Positions 28,855 through 37,656 of a DNA stretch of 64,000 bases are shown here, in pieces; within the stretch, counting starts at the first letter, position 1; each line of letters opens with the position of its first letter. Both the position numbers and the translations under genes were made by a program. The DNA is from Fulvivirga ligni (GTDB lineage Bacteria > Bacteroidota > Bacteroidia > Cytophagales > Cyclobacteriaceae): positions 6,162,501-6,226,500 of the forward strand of contig NZ_CP089979.1 in NCBI RefSeq assembly GCF_021389935.1, written 5' to 3'. The notes under the pieces are model-generated. The model was given only the letters and a program-made list of their open reading frames with translations, had not been told where the DNA came from and searched no databases.

Positions 28855-29775
28855 ATGAAAACGCTACACTACTACCTGGCCTCAGCCATAGCTTTGGCCA
28901 CTATTTCCTCATGCTCACAAGAGGCCGTTCAACCTGAGACAATTTCCTATGAAAGTCAGCTTACTTTAACCAATCAGGAGAATTTAGAATTGCTTAAATC
29001 CGATGTTAGCCAATCAGCTTCCATTACTGTTAGCAATGAATCTCAACTTAGAAGCGCCATTGGAAGTGCCTCTCCCGGAGACGTTATTCGTGTGAATGGA
29101 ACCATAAGACTAACGCGGACATTGGAGCTAGCCAGAAGCGGTAACTCCGGCAGCAAGATCAACTTCACTGGTGGCACCTTAGACTGTTCCGGCCTATCCT
29201 CTGGCTGGGGCGTAAAGGTCAATGGCAGCTACTGGAACATCAGTTATATGACCATCAAAAATGCTCCTGACTGTGGACTGGTATTTCAACATGGTGGATA
29301 TAACTGGGTTTATCAGGTAATAACCCATGGAAATGGAGATTCCGGGCTGCAAATTTATAATGGCTCTCACCACAATAGCATTAATTATTGCACTTCATAT
29401 AATAACTATGATGTGGCCAATGGCGGTGAAAATGCCGATGGTTTTGCCTGTAAACTTTCTGCTGGTGCCGGCAATCAGTTTGATAATTGCTGGGCAGAAA
29501 ACAATTCTGACGATGGCTGGGATTTATACGGACAGCCTTACACAGTTAAAATCACCAATTGCACAGCCAAAAATAATGGCTACGGCACCAACGGTGATGG
29601 TAACGGATTTAAGCTAGGCAGCGCCGGCCAGAATGTACCACACACAGTGACTAATTGTACCTCTGGTAATAACCTGGGGGCCGGTTATGATGGTAACGGT
29701 AATACAGGGCACATCACAACTACCGGAAGCGGCGGATACGGCAATGGAAAAGGTCTCTGGTTAAGAATTTATTGA
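28855..29775 (+). CDS. PL9-like right-handed beta-helix lipoprotein (putative pectate lyase)
   Basis: The signal peptide ends in the lipobox ISSC (Cys about residue 20), so the protein is a lipoprotein. The mature part is a parallel beta-helix: an N-terminal cap (ESQLRSAIGSASPGDVIRV), a lyase-like core with NGGENADGFACKLSAGAGN, and ENNSDDGWDLYGQPYTVKI. The ENADGFA and NSDDGWDLY motifs are those of family 9 polysaccharide lyases, which use calcium and a catalytic lysine; a lysine (FACK) is present. At 306 residues it is shorter than most PL9 catalytic domains. The substrate may be pectin or another uronate polymer. A terminator follows. Confidence 0.8.
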   Translation: MKTLHYYLASAIALATISSCSQEAVQPETISYESQLTLTNQENLELLKSDVSQSASITVSNESQLRSAIGSASPGDVIRVNGTIRLTRTLELARSGNSGSKINFTGGTLDCSGLSSGWGVKVNGSYWNISYMTIKNAPDCGLVFQHGGYNWVYQVITHGNGDSGLQIYNGSHHNSINYCTSYNNYDVANGGENADGFACKLSAGAGNQFDNCWAENNSDDGWDLYGQPYTVKITNCTAKNNGYGTNGDGNGFKLGSAGQNVPHTVTNCTSGNNLGAGYDGNGNTGHITTTGSGGYGNGKGLWLRIY

Positions 29776-29810
29776 AAGTTCAACTAAGTTTCATATTCAA
29801 GTTTTAGTTT

Positions 29811-29845
29811 AAAAAGCAGGTCAACTCCAGTTGATCTGCTTTTTA
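29811..29845 (+). terminator. Terminator of the PL9-like gene
   Basis: AAAAGCAGGTCAACT/AGTTGATCTGCTTTT stem with a short loop and a following T-rich run. Confidence 0.85.
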
Positions 29846-29993
29846 TTTTTGATACATTTTTGAGGCAGGAGGGCTAACAATCTAATTTTCAAGTGATTAT
29901 CCAAATTAGTTTTGTATTATTTTTTATTTGAATAGTTTAATTAATTGATTAACTTCTATTAAGAAAAACATTTTAATTACACCTACACCTATC

Positions 29994-31358
29994 ATGAAAA
30001 AAATGCCATACCTCCATTACCTGCTCTGGGTATGCGTGGGAGTCTACACCTTATGGATATACTCCTGCAATCCTAAGCCTGGTAATAATGAAACCACCAC
30101 AAATGACAGTACTGAAAGTTTAACCAGCCACGCGATGGTTCAGACTGCCTCATTCCCCAACGGAAATGATACTAGTTGTGTAGCTCCAGACGAATGGTTT
30201 AGCGGCCCTGTTCCCGAACCAGATCCTACCATTTTCCCAGAAGATCCGTCTAATTGCGATTTCCACATTATCTCCTGGCAATACTTCCTTTGGCTCACAG
30301 AGAAAGTCAATGGCAAGCTCCGCTTTGAGACCATGTTTACCGATAAATCTATTACACCTGAAACCAAAAATGACACTAATCAGGAGTTGGATATTGTAGA
30401 ACAAGCCTTATCCAAAGGAATACTAATAGATTTAAATGGAAGAGCAGTGTATAGTAACATCATTATTAATGACATCTATAGAGACTGGATCATTGACAAC
30501 CATCTGTACAATGCTGACAGCCTGGCCAATTTTGATCCCAAGGCCGACTTCCCTGTAGGATCGCTATCAATAAAAACTAGCTGGAAGATCGTACAACCAG
30601 GGGAGGACACCTCGAATTTGTACACTACCAAAAAGAAAATTCAACTTCTTACCATGGTAGGTGGCGAACCAAGAATACCAGATAACCCTAAAACTGACAG
30701 TGCAGAGGTTGCCCTCATTGGCCTGCATATAGCTGTGGTAGTTAAAGGGCACCCTGAATTTGTATGGGCTACTTTTGAATTTGATGACAATGCCCCTAAT
30801 TTCCAACCTCATCAGGCTATGGATAGTCCTGTGTCTGATAAAGACTGGCTTCTTTACACTGCTAAAACAGTGGCACAAAAAACTAATGCCAACAATGCTC
30901 AAATTCTAAAATTTAAGGATGAAAGCAAGCAACTATTAACACCGGTTACCCAGGTAGCCCGCCAGTATGTAAATGGAGGGGGAGACAGTACTAACCAAAA
31001 TAATATTGAACACCTTAACACTAACATAAAAGATCAACTAGCCAATACCACAAACTCTCTGTGGAGTAACTACTTCGAGGTAGGAGCTATTTGGTTCAAT
31101 ACCACCAAAGGTACACTTGCGCCTGATTGGTCTCCTAACGTTGACAGTGTGATGGTAACAGGGTCATTAAGACTATCCAACTCTACCATCGAAACCTTTA
31201 CTCAAAAGGTGATCAGCCAGAATGAATGCTTTAGCTGTCATAATACCATGACCTTCTTTGCTGATGACAAGCAACCACTTCCTGGTAAAAATCTGAGTAC
31301 CAGTCATATTCTTTTAAAAAGATATCAAGGCGGTGGCCAGGTAAAACGTGGCCAATAA
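29994..31358 (+). CDS. Lipoprotein with a single CXXCH haem-c motif, partner of the CTQ oxidase
   Basis: A 454-residue protein with an N-terminal hydrophobic segment ending in a lipobox-like IYSC. Most of the sequence matches no family I recognise. Near the C-terminus is C412-F-S-C415-H416 (QNECFSCHNTMTFF), the form of a covalent haem c site, with methionine M419 and a later histidine (STSHILL) as possible ligands. The segment WATFEFDDNAPNFQPH is also distinctive. Only 27 bases separate it from the LodA-like gene, so it is almost certainly co-transcribed. I infer an outer- or inner-membrane anchored electron carrier or maturation partner. A CXXCH can also occur by chance, so haem binding is a hypothesis. 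Confidence 0.65.
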   Translation: MKKMPYLHYLLWVCVGVYTLWIYSCNPKPGNNETTTNDSTESLTSHAMVQTASFPNGNDTSCVAPDEWFSGPVPEPDPTIFPEDPSNCDFHIISWQYFLWLTEKVNGKLRFETMFTDKSITPETKNDTNQELDIVEQALSKGILIDLNGRAVYSNIIINDIYRDWIIDNHLYNADSLANFDPKADFPVGSLSIKTSWKIVQPGEDTSNLYTTKKKIQLLTMVGGEPRIPDNPKTDSAEVALIGLHIAVVVKGHPEFVWATFEFDDNAPNFQPHQAMDSPVSDKDWLLYTAKTVAQKTNANNAQILKFKDESKQLLTPVTQVARQYVNGGGDSTNQNNIEHLNTNIKDQLANTTNSLWSNYFEVGAIWFNTTKGTLAPDWSPNVDSVMVTGSLRLSNSTIETFTQKVISQNECFSCHNTMTFFADDKQPLPGKNLSTSHILLKRYQGGGQVKRGQ

Positions 31359-31385
31359 TTTACAATTCCTAAACATCATATTATC

Positions 31386-33497
31386 ATGTCAGAAACCTCT
31401 TTAAGAATACACCCTGCTATTGGCATGGCCAGAGTAGGCAACAGTACTGAATATTATCTGGGGCCCGAAACGATGGCCGCTCACCCTCAGGAAGGCTCAG
31501 ATACCACCGGGGGCTTACCCATAAAACCCAACACTGAAAGCACCACCATTACCAGCGGCGACCTGAGAGATGGCCAGGGTAGACTGAAACGCCAGGCCGC
31601 AAGATTTAAGATTTATCAATATGCTAACTCCCCCAGCACTCTAAGCTACCCTTCTACACCGGGTGAAGAAGTTAAAATTGGCTCAGTGGTAGATGGAAAA
31701 AAGGTAAGTAATATCATCTGGACCGCTCATTTGGCCAACAAAAAAGCTAATTGTTGGATGATAGATGAAACTGCCAATAAAGGTATTCTACTATATGAAA
31801 ATGGTAAAACGCCACCCTTGAGAAATCCATCATTTGGATCTGACCCCGGCAGCACCAATAGGCTTCAGAAGCTCATCATTGATGCTGGCCCCCGGGCTAT
31901 CAACAGTGCCAATGGCTCTTCACCAGTGAAATTTGATAATAAAACCACAGCATCCTACCTGAACACTTCATCGGGGAAGATTACAGAGGTTCCTAATTAT
32001 CCTATTCAATTTCCTGCGTCTAGCGGTTCTGAAAGTGATGGGAGCACCCCAATTGACTATTTAGGTGAGCTATTGACCGATGAGCAAGGTAGGCTTCTAG
32101 TGCTCGGCGGTCATGGACTGGCCTGTGGTTTTAACAATGAAGGGCAATTTGACGCCAGCCAGTCATTATGTGCTGATGTAGACAACAATAACTGGCTGGA
32201 CGACACCTCTGACGGACCAGTTACTGCCACATTGGTTTTTGAAGATGGTACTCAACATGTAATTCCCGGTAGTGCCTGGGTAGTTGTTACTGACCCCGCG
32301 TATGCTCCACAGACCCTCAACGTTGTGAGTCTTTGGGATGATGTATATAACACCTGGTTAGAAAATTTCAATTTACAACCCGAAGTATATAGCGGTTCTT
32401 ATAATCAGAACTATCAACCTGATTTTAAGGAAGATGTGTTTCCCGTACTCAATGCAGCCCACATGCAGCGATGGAATACGAATCTTCCGGATCAGGCCGT
32501 GACGGCTCACAAAAGCATGATGAATTTCACGGAACAACCGCCGAAGATGAACATCATGTCTTTCATTAGAAAAGTGGATGGGAGTCAAAATGAAAAAGGG
32601 TCACCTTTAATGCCGCTCTCTCTTGGTGATGCTGACCAATCTTTTCTCACCATATCCCATCAGCAGTACTTTTTTATGGAACAATGGACCAAAGGAAAAT
32701 GTGTTGGCGCTACGCCTGTGAAACTCGGTGCCGGTGAGCAACTGGACAAGACCATTCTGGTGAATTGTCTTGGGGGAAGATTTAGTCCGGGCATAGATAT
32801 GACCTTCATTGTAAGAGACACCCATTTGTACAACAGTAACTGGCACGATCCAAACATTGGCCCTTTTAGGATAAACGCAGAACCACTGGATTATGCTAGT
32901 GCCACAAAAGATCAGCCTTTTCTTGGTGTAGGTTACACTCCTTTAAGGCCAGATCCTGTACAGCCGGGTGATATATGCAAGTTTATGGCTATACCCTGGC
33001 ATACTGATTATAACAGCTGCGCCACCCATACACCTGATCCTAATCCCGGGGGTAAGCTTACAAAAGAGAATGTTTATAGTGGGGAAGTAAATACCACGCT
33101 TTACTGGTCATGGCCTGCCCAGCGACCCGTGGCAGTCTACACTTTCAAGGACCTTTCAGCCAATGAAGGTAACTTAAAAAACACGATCCAACGATTTTCC
33201 GTCAGAGGGGAAGGCACCGCTGCCACTTCTCCCATGAATAATCCGGGCTGCCCTGTCTCCACAGATTTTGATACCGCAGCCATGAACGTTGGCCGCTATC
33301 AAAACAGGAAGAACATACTTACAGGATGGAGTAAAATTGGCACTGTAATTCAAGGTACCGCCATAGATGGCTACCCTGATAGCTATGATAAAGATTACTA
33401 TCTGGAAGTGCAGAGTGAATTTGAAAAGGATTATAGCAACCTGGTAATCCAGTGGCCTAATAATGTGGATGATAGTGTTCAACCCCCTGAAAATTAA
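31386..33497 (+). CDS. LodA/GoxA-family cysteine tryptophylquinone (CTQ) amino-acid oxidase
   Basis: A 703-residue enzyme without a signal peptide, as in known LodA-type proteins. It begins IHPAIGMARVGNSTEYYLGP, typical of the family. Conserved segments include YFFMEQWTKGKC, NCLGGRFSPGIDMTF, IPWHTDYNSC and YWSWPAQRP. By analogy to LodA, where D512, C516 and a downstream Trp form and support the cofactor, the candidates here are D541, C545 and W574 or W576. Such enzymes oxidatively deaminate lysine or glycine, releasing H2O2 and ammonia; the substrate here is not readable. The flavoprotein gene needed for CTQ formation follows 5 bases downstream. Confidence 0.9.
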   Translation: MSETSLRIHPAIGMARVGNSTEYYLGPETMAAHPQEGSDTTGGLPIKPNTESTTITSGDLRDGQGRLKRQAARFKIYQYANSPSTLSYPSTPGEEVKIGSVVDGKKVSNIIWTAHLANKKANCWMIDETANKGILLYENGKTPPLRNPSFGSDPGSTNRLQKLIIDAGPRAINSANGSSPVKFDNKTTASYLNTSSGKITEVPNYPIQFPASSGSESDGSTPIDYLGELLTDEQGRLLVLGGHGLACGFNNEGQFDASQSLCADVDNNNWLDDTSDGPVTATLVFEDGTQHVIPGSAWVVVTDPAYAPQTLNVVSLWDDVYNTWLENFNLQPEVYSGSYNQNYQPDFKEDVFPVLNAAHMQRWNTNLPDQAVTAHKSMMNFTEQPPKMNIMSFIRKVDGSQNEKGSPLMPLSLGDADQSFLTISHQQYFFMEQWTKGKCVGATPVKLGAGEQLDKTILVNCLGGRFSPGIDMTFIVRDTHLYNSNWHDPNIGPFRINAEPLDYASATKDQPFLGVGYTPLRPDPVQPGDICKFMAIPWHTDYNSCATHTPDPNPGGKLTKENVYSGEVNTTLYWSWPAQRPVAVYTFKDLSANEGNLKNTIQRFSVRGEGTAATSPMNNPGCPVSTDFDTAAMNVGRYQNRKNILTGWSKIGTVIQGTAIDGYPDSYDKDYYLEVQSEFEKDYSNLVIQWPNNVDDSVQPPEN

Positions 33498-33502
33498 TTA
33501 CA

Positions 33503-34636
33503 ATGACATTAAAGAAGATTGCAATCATTGGCGCAGGCCCCGCTGGGTGTGCCTGCGCCATTAGGTTATCTCAGATAACAAACTATAAAATCACTTTAAT
33601 AAGTGCCCCAGAGAAAGACTTCTATATTGGCGAATGTGTCCCTCCGGAAATAAAAAAGCCTCTGCTTACACTTAATATTTATAAGGCCTTTTTAAAAGAC
33701 AAACATATTCCCTCTTTCGGATCTTGCTCCTACTGGGGCAGTCAATATCCTGGCTACAATGATTCTATTATGAATCCTCATGGTCATGGCTGGCACTTGA
33801 ATAGAAAAAAGTTTAATCAACTTCTGATTCAAACCGCTGACAGTAAGAAAAATATTCAGTTAATTAAAAATTCTACTTTCAGAAAAACACTGGACAGCAG
33901 CACGCTCATTTACAAGGATCCTGACGGAGCTAACCGAACACTGTCTTATGACTTTATTATTGATGCCTCCGGTCCTAAAAGCATAGTTGCCAAGTATTTT
34001 GGCGAGACTCAGATTCATGACACACCACTAATATGTGTAGGCATGAAGTTTAAGCAGGAAAAACCAGCCTTACTATCACACCTCACACAAATAGAAGCTG
34101 TAAAACATGGCTGGTGGTACGCCACATCCCTTCCCAATCAAGAAGCGTTAGTGACCTTATTCACACATGCCAGTATCATAAAAAAATTACAACTGAACTC
34201 ATTCTTACCATGGCATAACCTACTTGAGGGCACTAGCACAGAGCATTGGTTAAAAGAATACCATTATTCTCCTTCGCAACATCATTTATTCATGTTTGCT
34301 GCCCATTCCTTCTGCCTCTCCTCCATACACGGACGCAATTGGTTGGCGGTTGGAGATGCTGCATCATGTTATGACCCCATTACTTCGAACGGTATTATCA
34401 AATCCATTACAGAAGGCATACGATCAGCAGAAATGCTTAGAAATGGAGATAGATACATGAAAAACCTTTACATACATGATCAAAATGTAAAAGCACGATA
34501 TGAACATTATCGGAACATGAGGTCATTATATTATAATCTGGAAAGACGGTGGCCAAATAGTGCTTTCTGGAAGATTATTCAAAACCCTGAAGAAGGTAAC
34601 TCAATCCAGGACTTTGCCATGAGCCATCAGCACTGA
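33503..34636 (+). CDS. LodB-like FAD-dependent flavoprotein (CTQ maturation)
   Basis: A 377-residue flavoprotein of the halogenase/monooxygenase type. The N-terminal FAD-binding motif is KIAIIGAGPAGCACAIRLS, and the second FAD motif is WLAVGDAASCYDPITSNGI. In the Marinomonas LodA system, LodB is needed to form the tryptophylquinone cofactor, most likely by hydroxylating tryptophan. Its position 5 bases after the LodA-like gene supports that role here. The C-terminal part (RNMRSLYYNLERRWPNSAFW) resembles LodB homologues as I recall them. It ends one base before the convergent regulator's stop codon. Confidence 0.88.
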   Translation: MTLKKIAIIGAGPAGCACAIRLSQITNYKITLISAPEKDFYIGECVPPEIKKPLLTLNIYKAFLKDKHIPSFGSCSYWGSQYPGYNDSIMNPHGHGWHLNRKKFNQLLIQTADSKKNIQLIKNSTFRKTLDSSTLIYKDPDGANRTLSYDFIIDASGPKSIVAKYFGETQIHDTPLICVGMKFKQEKPALLSHLTQIEAVKHGWWYATSLPNQEALVTLFTHASIIKKLQLNSFLPWHNLLEGTSTEHWLKEYHYSPSQHHLFMFAAHSFCLSSIHGRNWLAVGDAASCYDPITSNGIIKSITEGIRSAEMLRNGDRYMKNLYIHDQNVKARYEHYRNMRSLYYNLERRWPNSAFWKIIQNPEEGNSIQDFAMSHQH

Positions 34637-35242
34637 TTACCTACCTAAAAATGGAATGCCTGGAATATAACGGACTCTCATTTGCTGGTTAGATTTAACA
34701 ATGTTGATGATAATCAGCGTTAAATTATAAAGATACATTACCGCGAAGAATACGACCATAAAGAGCATACGCGGTCGGATTATGGATGAACTAATGTTTT
34801 GCTCTGACTCAAAGGCGTAAGCTATACTTGCCACAATAGCTGAATACCCAACAAAGAGCACCATTACCCAGGTGATCTGGAAGTTAAGAATCGATTTTGC
34901 AGTAGAATTAATACCTTTTATCTTGTCCTTCTTGGAGATCCACATAATAAGGGGCACCAGAATACCGAGAATCGGAAAAATAATAAAGGTAAGCGCCGCC
35001 AGATTAAGACTGGTAAGAAAGCCATTATTCTCTTCTACGGTCCAGTCCATGATTTCATCTGGTGCTACATCAAAAGCAGCTGCCAGCCTTTTTAAGGAAT
35101 CCCCTCGAGGTTCCGTCTCACCGTTTTCAATTCTCTGAATGGTTCGTAGACTCAACCCTGTTTTATCAGCCAATTCCTCCTGAGAAAACCCTTTTCTACT
35201 TCTTAAATTTTTAATTCTGAGAGCAAGTTCTTTATTCTTCAT
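34637..35242 (-). CDS. XRE-family regulator with C-terminal DUF4870-like membrane domain
   Basis: Residues 1-65 are a Cro/C1-type helix-turn-helix (LRSRKGFSQEELADKTGLSL, TIQRIENGETEPRGDSLKRL). After a short linker come four hydrophobic segments at about 75-195 (LTFIIFPILGILVPLIMWIS, ILNFQITWVMVLFVG and so on) that match DUF4870. This makes a membrane-tethered transcription factor, a type common in Bacteroidota. It converges on the CTQ-oxidase operon with a gap of zero bases; whether it controls that operon cannot be judged. Its target is unknown. Confidence 0.9.
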   Translation of the reverse strand: MKNKELALRIKNLRSRKGFSQEELADKTGLSLRTIQRIENGETEPRGDSLKRLAAAFDVAPDEIMDWTVEENNGFLTSLNLAALTFIIFPILGILVPLIMWISKKDKIKGINSTAKSILNFQITWVMVLFVGYSAIVASIAYAFESEQNISSSIIRPRMLFMVVFFAVMYLYNLTLIIINIVKSNQQMRVRYIPGIPFLGR

Positions 35243-35414
35243 TTTTAGGTCGTTAAAATTCAGGGAGCAAGGTATAACTTACTGCACATTTTGGCTGCGT
35301 CATGTTTATGACATATTTACGACATTGGTGTCAATAAGCTGATTTTAGGCTTTAAATTAAAATCTTACTCAACCTTTTGTCAATACTAATAAGACACTTT
35401 ACATATCCATTCTC

Positions 35415-35963
35415 CTATTTAATCGAAATCAAAAAAGCCTTCACCTGCCTTTTAAATAAATGATTATCACTCTCCTTTTCTGAAGAACTGATCTCCGACC
35501 CCAACTTACCATAGAAAGAAAAAGATTTTGGGTGACTGCTACCTAGCTGGATATATTCAAATCCCAAATCAGCATAGTAAGGAATCAAAACATGGTTCAA
35601 CCAATAACCACCATAGCCTTTTCCTTTGTCGGCGATGTGAAAATATTTTAGCAGAACCGTCTTTTGCTCTTCCTGTGGCAAATGCTTTTCTATTTCCTTG
35701 ATTTTTCCTCCCACTACGCTGAGTACGCCAATGATTTCACCCTCTCTTTTAATAGTATGAATATGAAACCAAATGCCAAGCTTCTCCTTTATGCTTTCAA
35801 TGAAACGGATAGCATGATACAATTCATTATAATCATCCCAGTCATTCTTCAGCTTCCATTCCACATACTTAGCTATTGGCTGGAAAAGTGAAGCTTGAAA
35901 TTCCTCGTGTAAGGCATAAGTTTCGGTGCCATTCTGGTGAATTATATTCATGTTGGTTGTCAA
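35415..35963 (-). CDS. GNAT-family acetyltransferase-like protein
   Basis: A 182-residue protein. A GNAT-like core is visible: GEIIGVLSVVGGKIKEIE, then YFHIADKGKGYGGYWLNHVL (acetyl-CoA binding loop, K-G-K-G-Y-G), then YADLGFEYIQLGSSHPKSFS and a C-terminal FYGKLGSEI. Sequence conservation to typical GNATs is moderate. It is monocistronic. Substrate unknown. Confidence 0.78.
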   Translation of the reverse strand: MTTNMNIIHQNGTETYALHEEFQASLFQPIAKYVEWKLKNDWDDYNELYHAIRFIESIKEKLGIWFHIHTIKREGEIIGVLSVVGGKIKEIEKHLPQEEQKTVLLKYFHIADKGKGYGGYWLNHVLIPYYADLGFEYIQLGSSHPKSFSFYGKLGSEISSSEKESDNHLFKRQVKAFLISIK

Positions 35964-36097
35964 TTAATTATGACTTGATTCTGAAAATGATTAACCAACT
36001 TAATCAAGATATTTCTACAAAATAAACAGATTCTGCTCCCTGTTTATTTTCATTCAATTAAAGATTTTATACTATCTTATATGAAAATCACTGCATT

Positions 36098-36805
36098 ATG
36101 TTAAGAGATCCATTTTTTAATATATATTATGTTATTTCAGAAAAACTAGATAATATAAGCCATTATTCTGAATTCTTAAATTCTAGTCTATATCAAGAGC
36201 ACGGAAGATTAGATAAATTAGAAAAAGACTCAAGGTTCAATCAACAAGAAATATACGAAGATGATTATGAAGATAAGGTCGCAGCTCACCTGATGGAAAA
36301 ATATAATATCAATGATGTCTTCCCTCAACAAATATTTATTTCGACTATACTTTTATCTTATGGAGCATTTGAATATTTACTAATCTACTTATGCAGCTAT
36401 TACGATAAAAACGTTGATATAGAAATAAAATATGAACTGAATACCTTTAAGAAGGGGCAATTTCTGAAAATTTCCGAGTGTGTACAATTTCTCGATAAGA
36501 ATTTTACTACTGACTTAACTAATAATCCATCATTGGAATTTCTCTCTCAAATTAGAGAATTAAGAAATACTTACGCCCACGACAATGGCAAGTTAAAGAA
36601 AAACTCTAAGCGATATAAAGAAATAGATTCTCTCGCACAAAAACACCCCAACGTAATACGCTTAGTTCCCTTAATTGATTTATTTGATCATAATAATAAT
36701 GAGAAAACTCATTATCAAGTTCAGATTCTGAATAGTGACATCAACTATATCACCATTCAGAATTTTAAACGATTTTTTGAAGATTTAGAAAAAGAGCTTC
36801 CCTGA
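36098..36805 (+). CDS. HEPN-like protein of unknown function
   Basis: A 235-residue, helical, AT-rich gene with no signal peptide. The segment QIRELRNTYAHDNG contains R156-N157-x3-H161, the Rx4-6H motif of HEPN domains, many of which are metal-independent RNases in toxin-antitoxin and defence systems. The upstream helix FISTILLSYGAFEYLLIYL fits the first helix of such domains. No antitoxin-like gene lies beside it; neighbours are a GNAT gene and the copper lipoprotein. A non-catalytic HEPN or unrelated helical protein is possible. Low GC relative to neighbours hints at recent acquisition. Confidence 0.6.
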   Translation: MLRDPFFNIYYVISEKLDNISHYSEFLNSSLYQEHGRLDKLEKDSRFNQQEIYEDDYEDKVAAHLMEKYNINDVFPQQIFISTILLSYGAFEYLLIYLCSYYDKNVDIEIKYELNTFKKGQFLKISECVQFLDKNFTTDLTNNPSLEFLSQIRELRNTYAHDNGKLKKNSKRYKEIDSLAQKHPNVIRLVPLIDLFDHNNNEKTHYQVQILNSDINYITIQNFKRFFEDLEKELP

Positions 36806-36816
36806 AAACTTAAAAG

Positions 36817-37380
36817 TTACTCAATAGTCTCGTCTACCTTACCACAGTGAAGCATTTTATCTCCGAAGTAAGGATTGTTCACTTCTTCTTCCATGCTTAA
36901 CCAATAAGCACCTTCGTTATTAAAAGCCATTGGGCAAAACTGTCTGTAAACGGTAGCATCATTAGCTTTAGTAGATTTCACCAAGGTGTACATATGCTCA
37001 GAAAGCTCGTTGAAATATTTACGTTGTGTTTCTACATCTTTTACGTTGGCAATATTCTGAGCATCAGCGTATAGTGTTTCTGCTGAGCTGGCATCATTAG
37101 CCTTTAGCGTATTGGCAATTTCAGCAGCGGCACTGCTCGCCTCTTCTGCATTGGTTTTTACTAATGCATTCTTTACTTTAAGATATGAGACAAGCACCGC
37201 TTTGGCATCTTCTTGAGACATTACACCTGCTTCGCTTTCTTCGGCAGGGGCTTCTGTGGCTTCGGCTACTACTTCTGTTTCTTCTGTGTTTTCTTCTTTT
37301 TTAGTGTCGCCACAAGCTGTTATTGATAGAGCGATGGCGGCAGCCACAAATAGTGATGGGATTAATTTCATAGTTTTCAT
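36817..37380 (-). CDS. DUF3347 lipoprotein of the copper-efflux locus
   Basis: A 187-residue lipoprotein: signal peptide with lipobox ITAC (Cys about residue 23), an acidic low-complexity linker rich in Glu and Ala (about 28-52), then a DUF3347 domain. The domain ends with FCPMAFNNEGAYWLS and NNPYFGDKMLHCGKV. The C-P-M and M-L-H-C-G motifs could bind Cu(I), though this is an inference. It is paralogous to the last 150 residues of the adjacent CusB-like protein. It lies 277 bases downstream of that gene on the same strand, with repeated palindromes between. Confidence 0.85.
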   Translation of the reverse strand: MKTMKLIPSLFVAAAIALSITACGDTKKEENTEETEVVAEATEAPAEESEAGVMSQEDAKAVLVSYLKVKNALVKTNAEEASSAAAEIANTLKANDASSAETLYADAQNIANVKDVETQRKYFNELSEHMYTLVKSTKANDATVYRQFCPMAFNNEGAYWLSMEEEVNNPYFGDKMLHCGKVDETIE

Positions 37381-37498
37381 ATTGTTGTTTTGTTTTAATT
37401 CAATTGTTTACAAATAGTATTCTTCTTTAAAGCCACTGTTTGTGTCTTCACAAACAGTATTCTCTACATCATTTGCATGTCCTATGGCCGGACGGGCC

Positions 37499-37582
37499 CA
37501 TACTTTTTTCATTCGATAAAAAAGTATGCAAAAAATCTTAAAAGTTTGAAACTCGCTGCGCTCAGACAGCAAACTTTTATTT
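37499..37582. repeat. Two consecutive stem-loops (REP-like) between the CusB-like and DUF3347 genes
   Basis: The first is CATACTTTTTT/AAAAAAGTATG (37499-37528), the second AAAAGTTTG/CAAACTTTT around a GC-rich loop (37540-37582). A close relative of the first lies at 45377-45406. They may terminate or attenuate transcription, or be remnants of mobile palindromic elements. Confidence 0.6.
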
Positions 37583-37656
37583 TTTTGCTTACCGTTTATG
37601 CAAGCATAAACAGTATCGCTGATTAAATAGCCTCGGTTCGTTCTAACGAATCGCAA

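Noticed and set aside
37408-37656. 82-residue frame between the CusB-like and DUF3347 genes
   Set aside because: It spans the stem-loops, has no coding character and no plausible start region.
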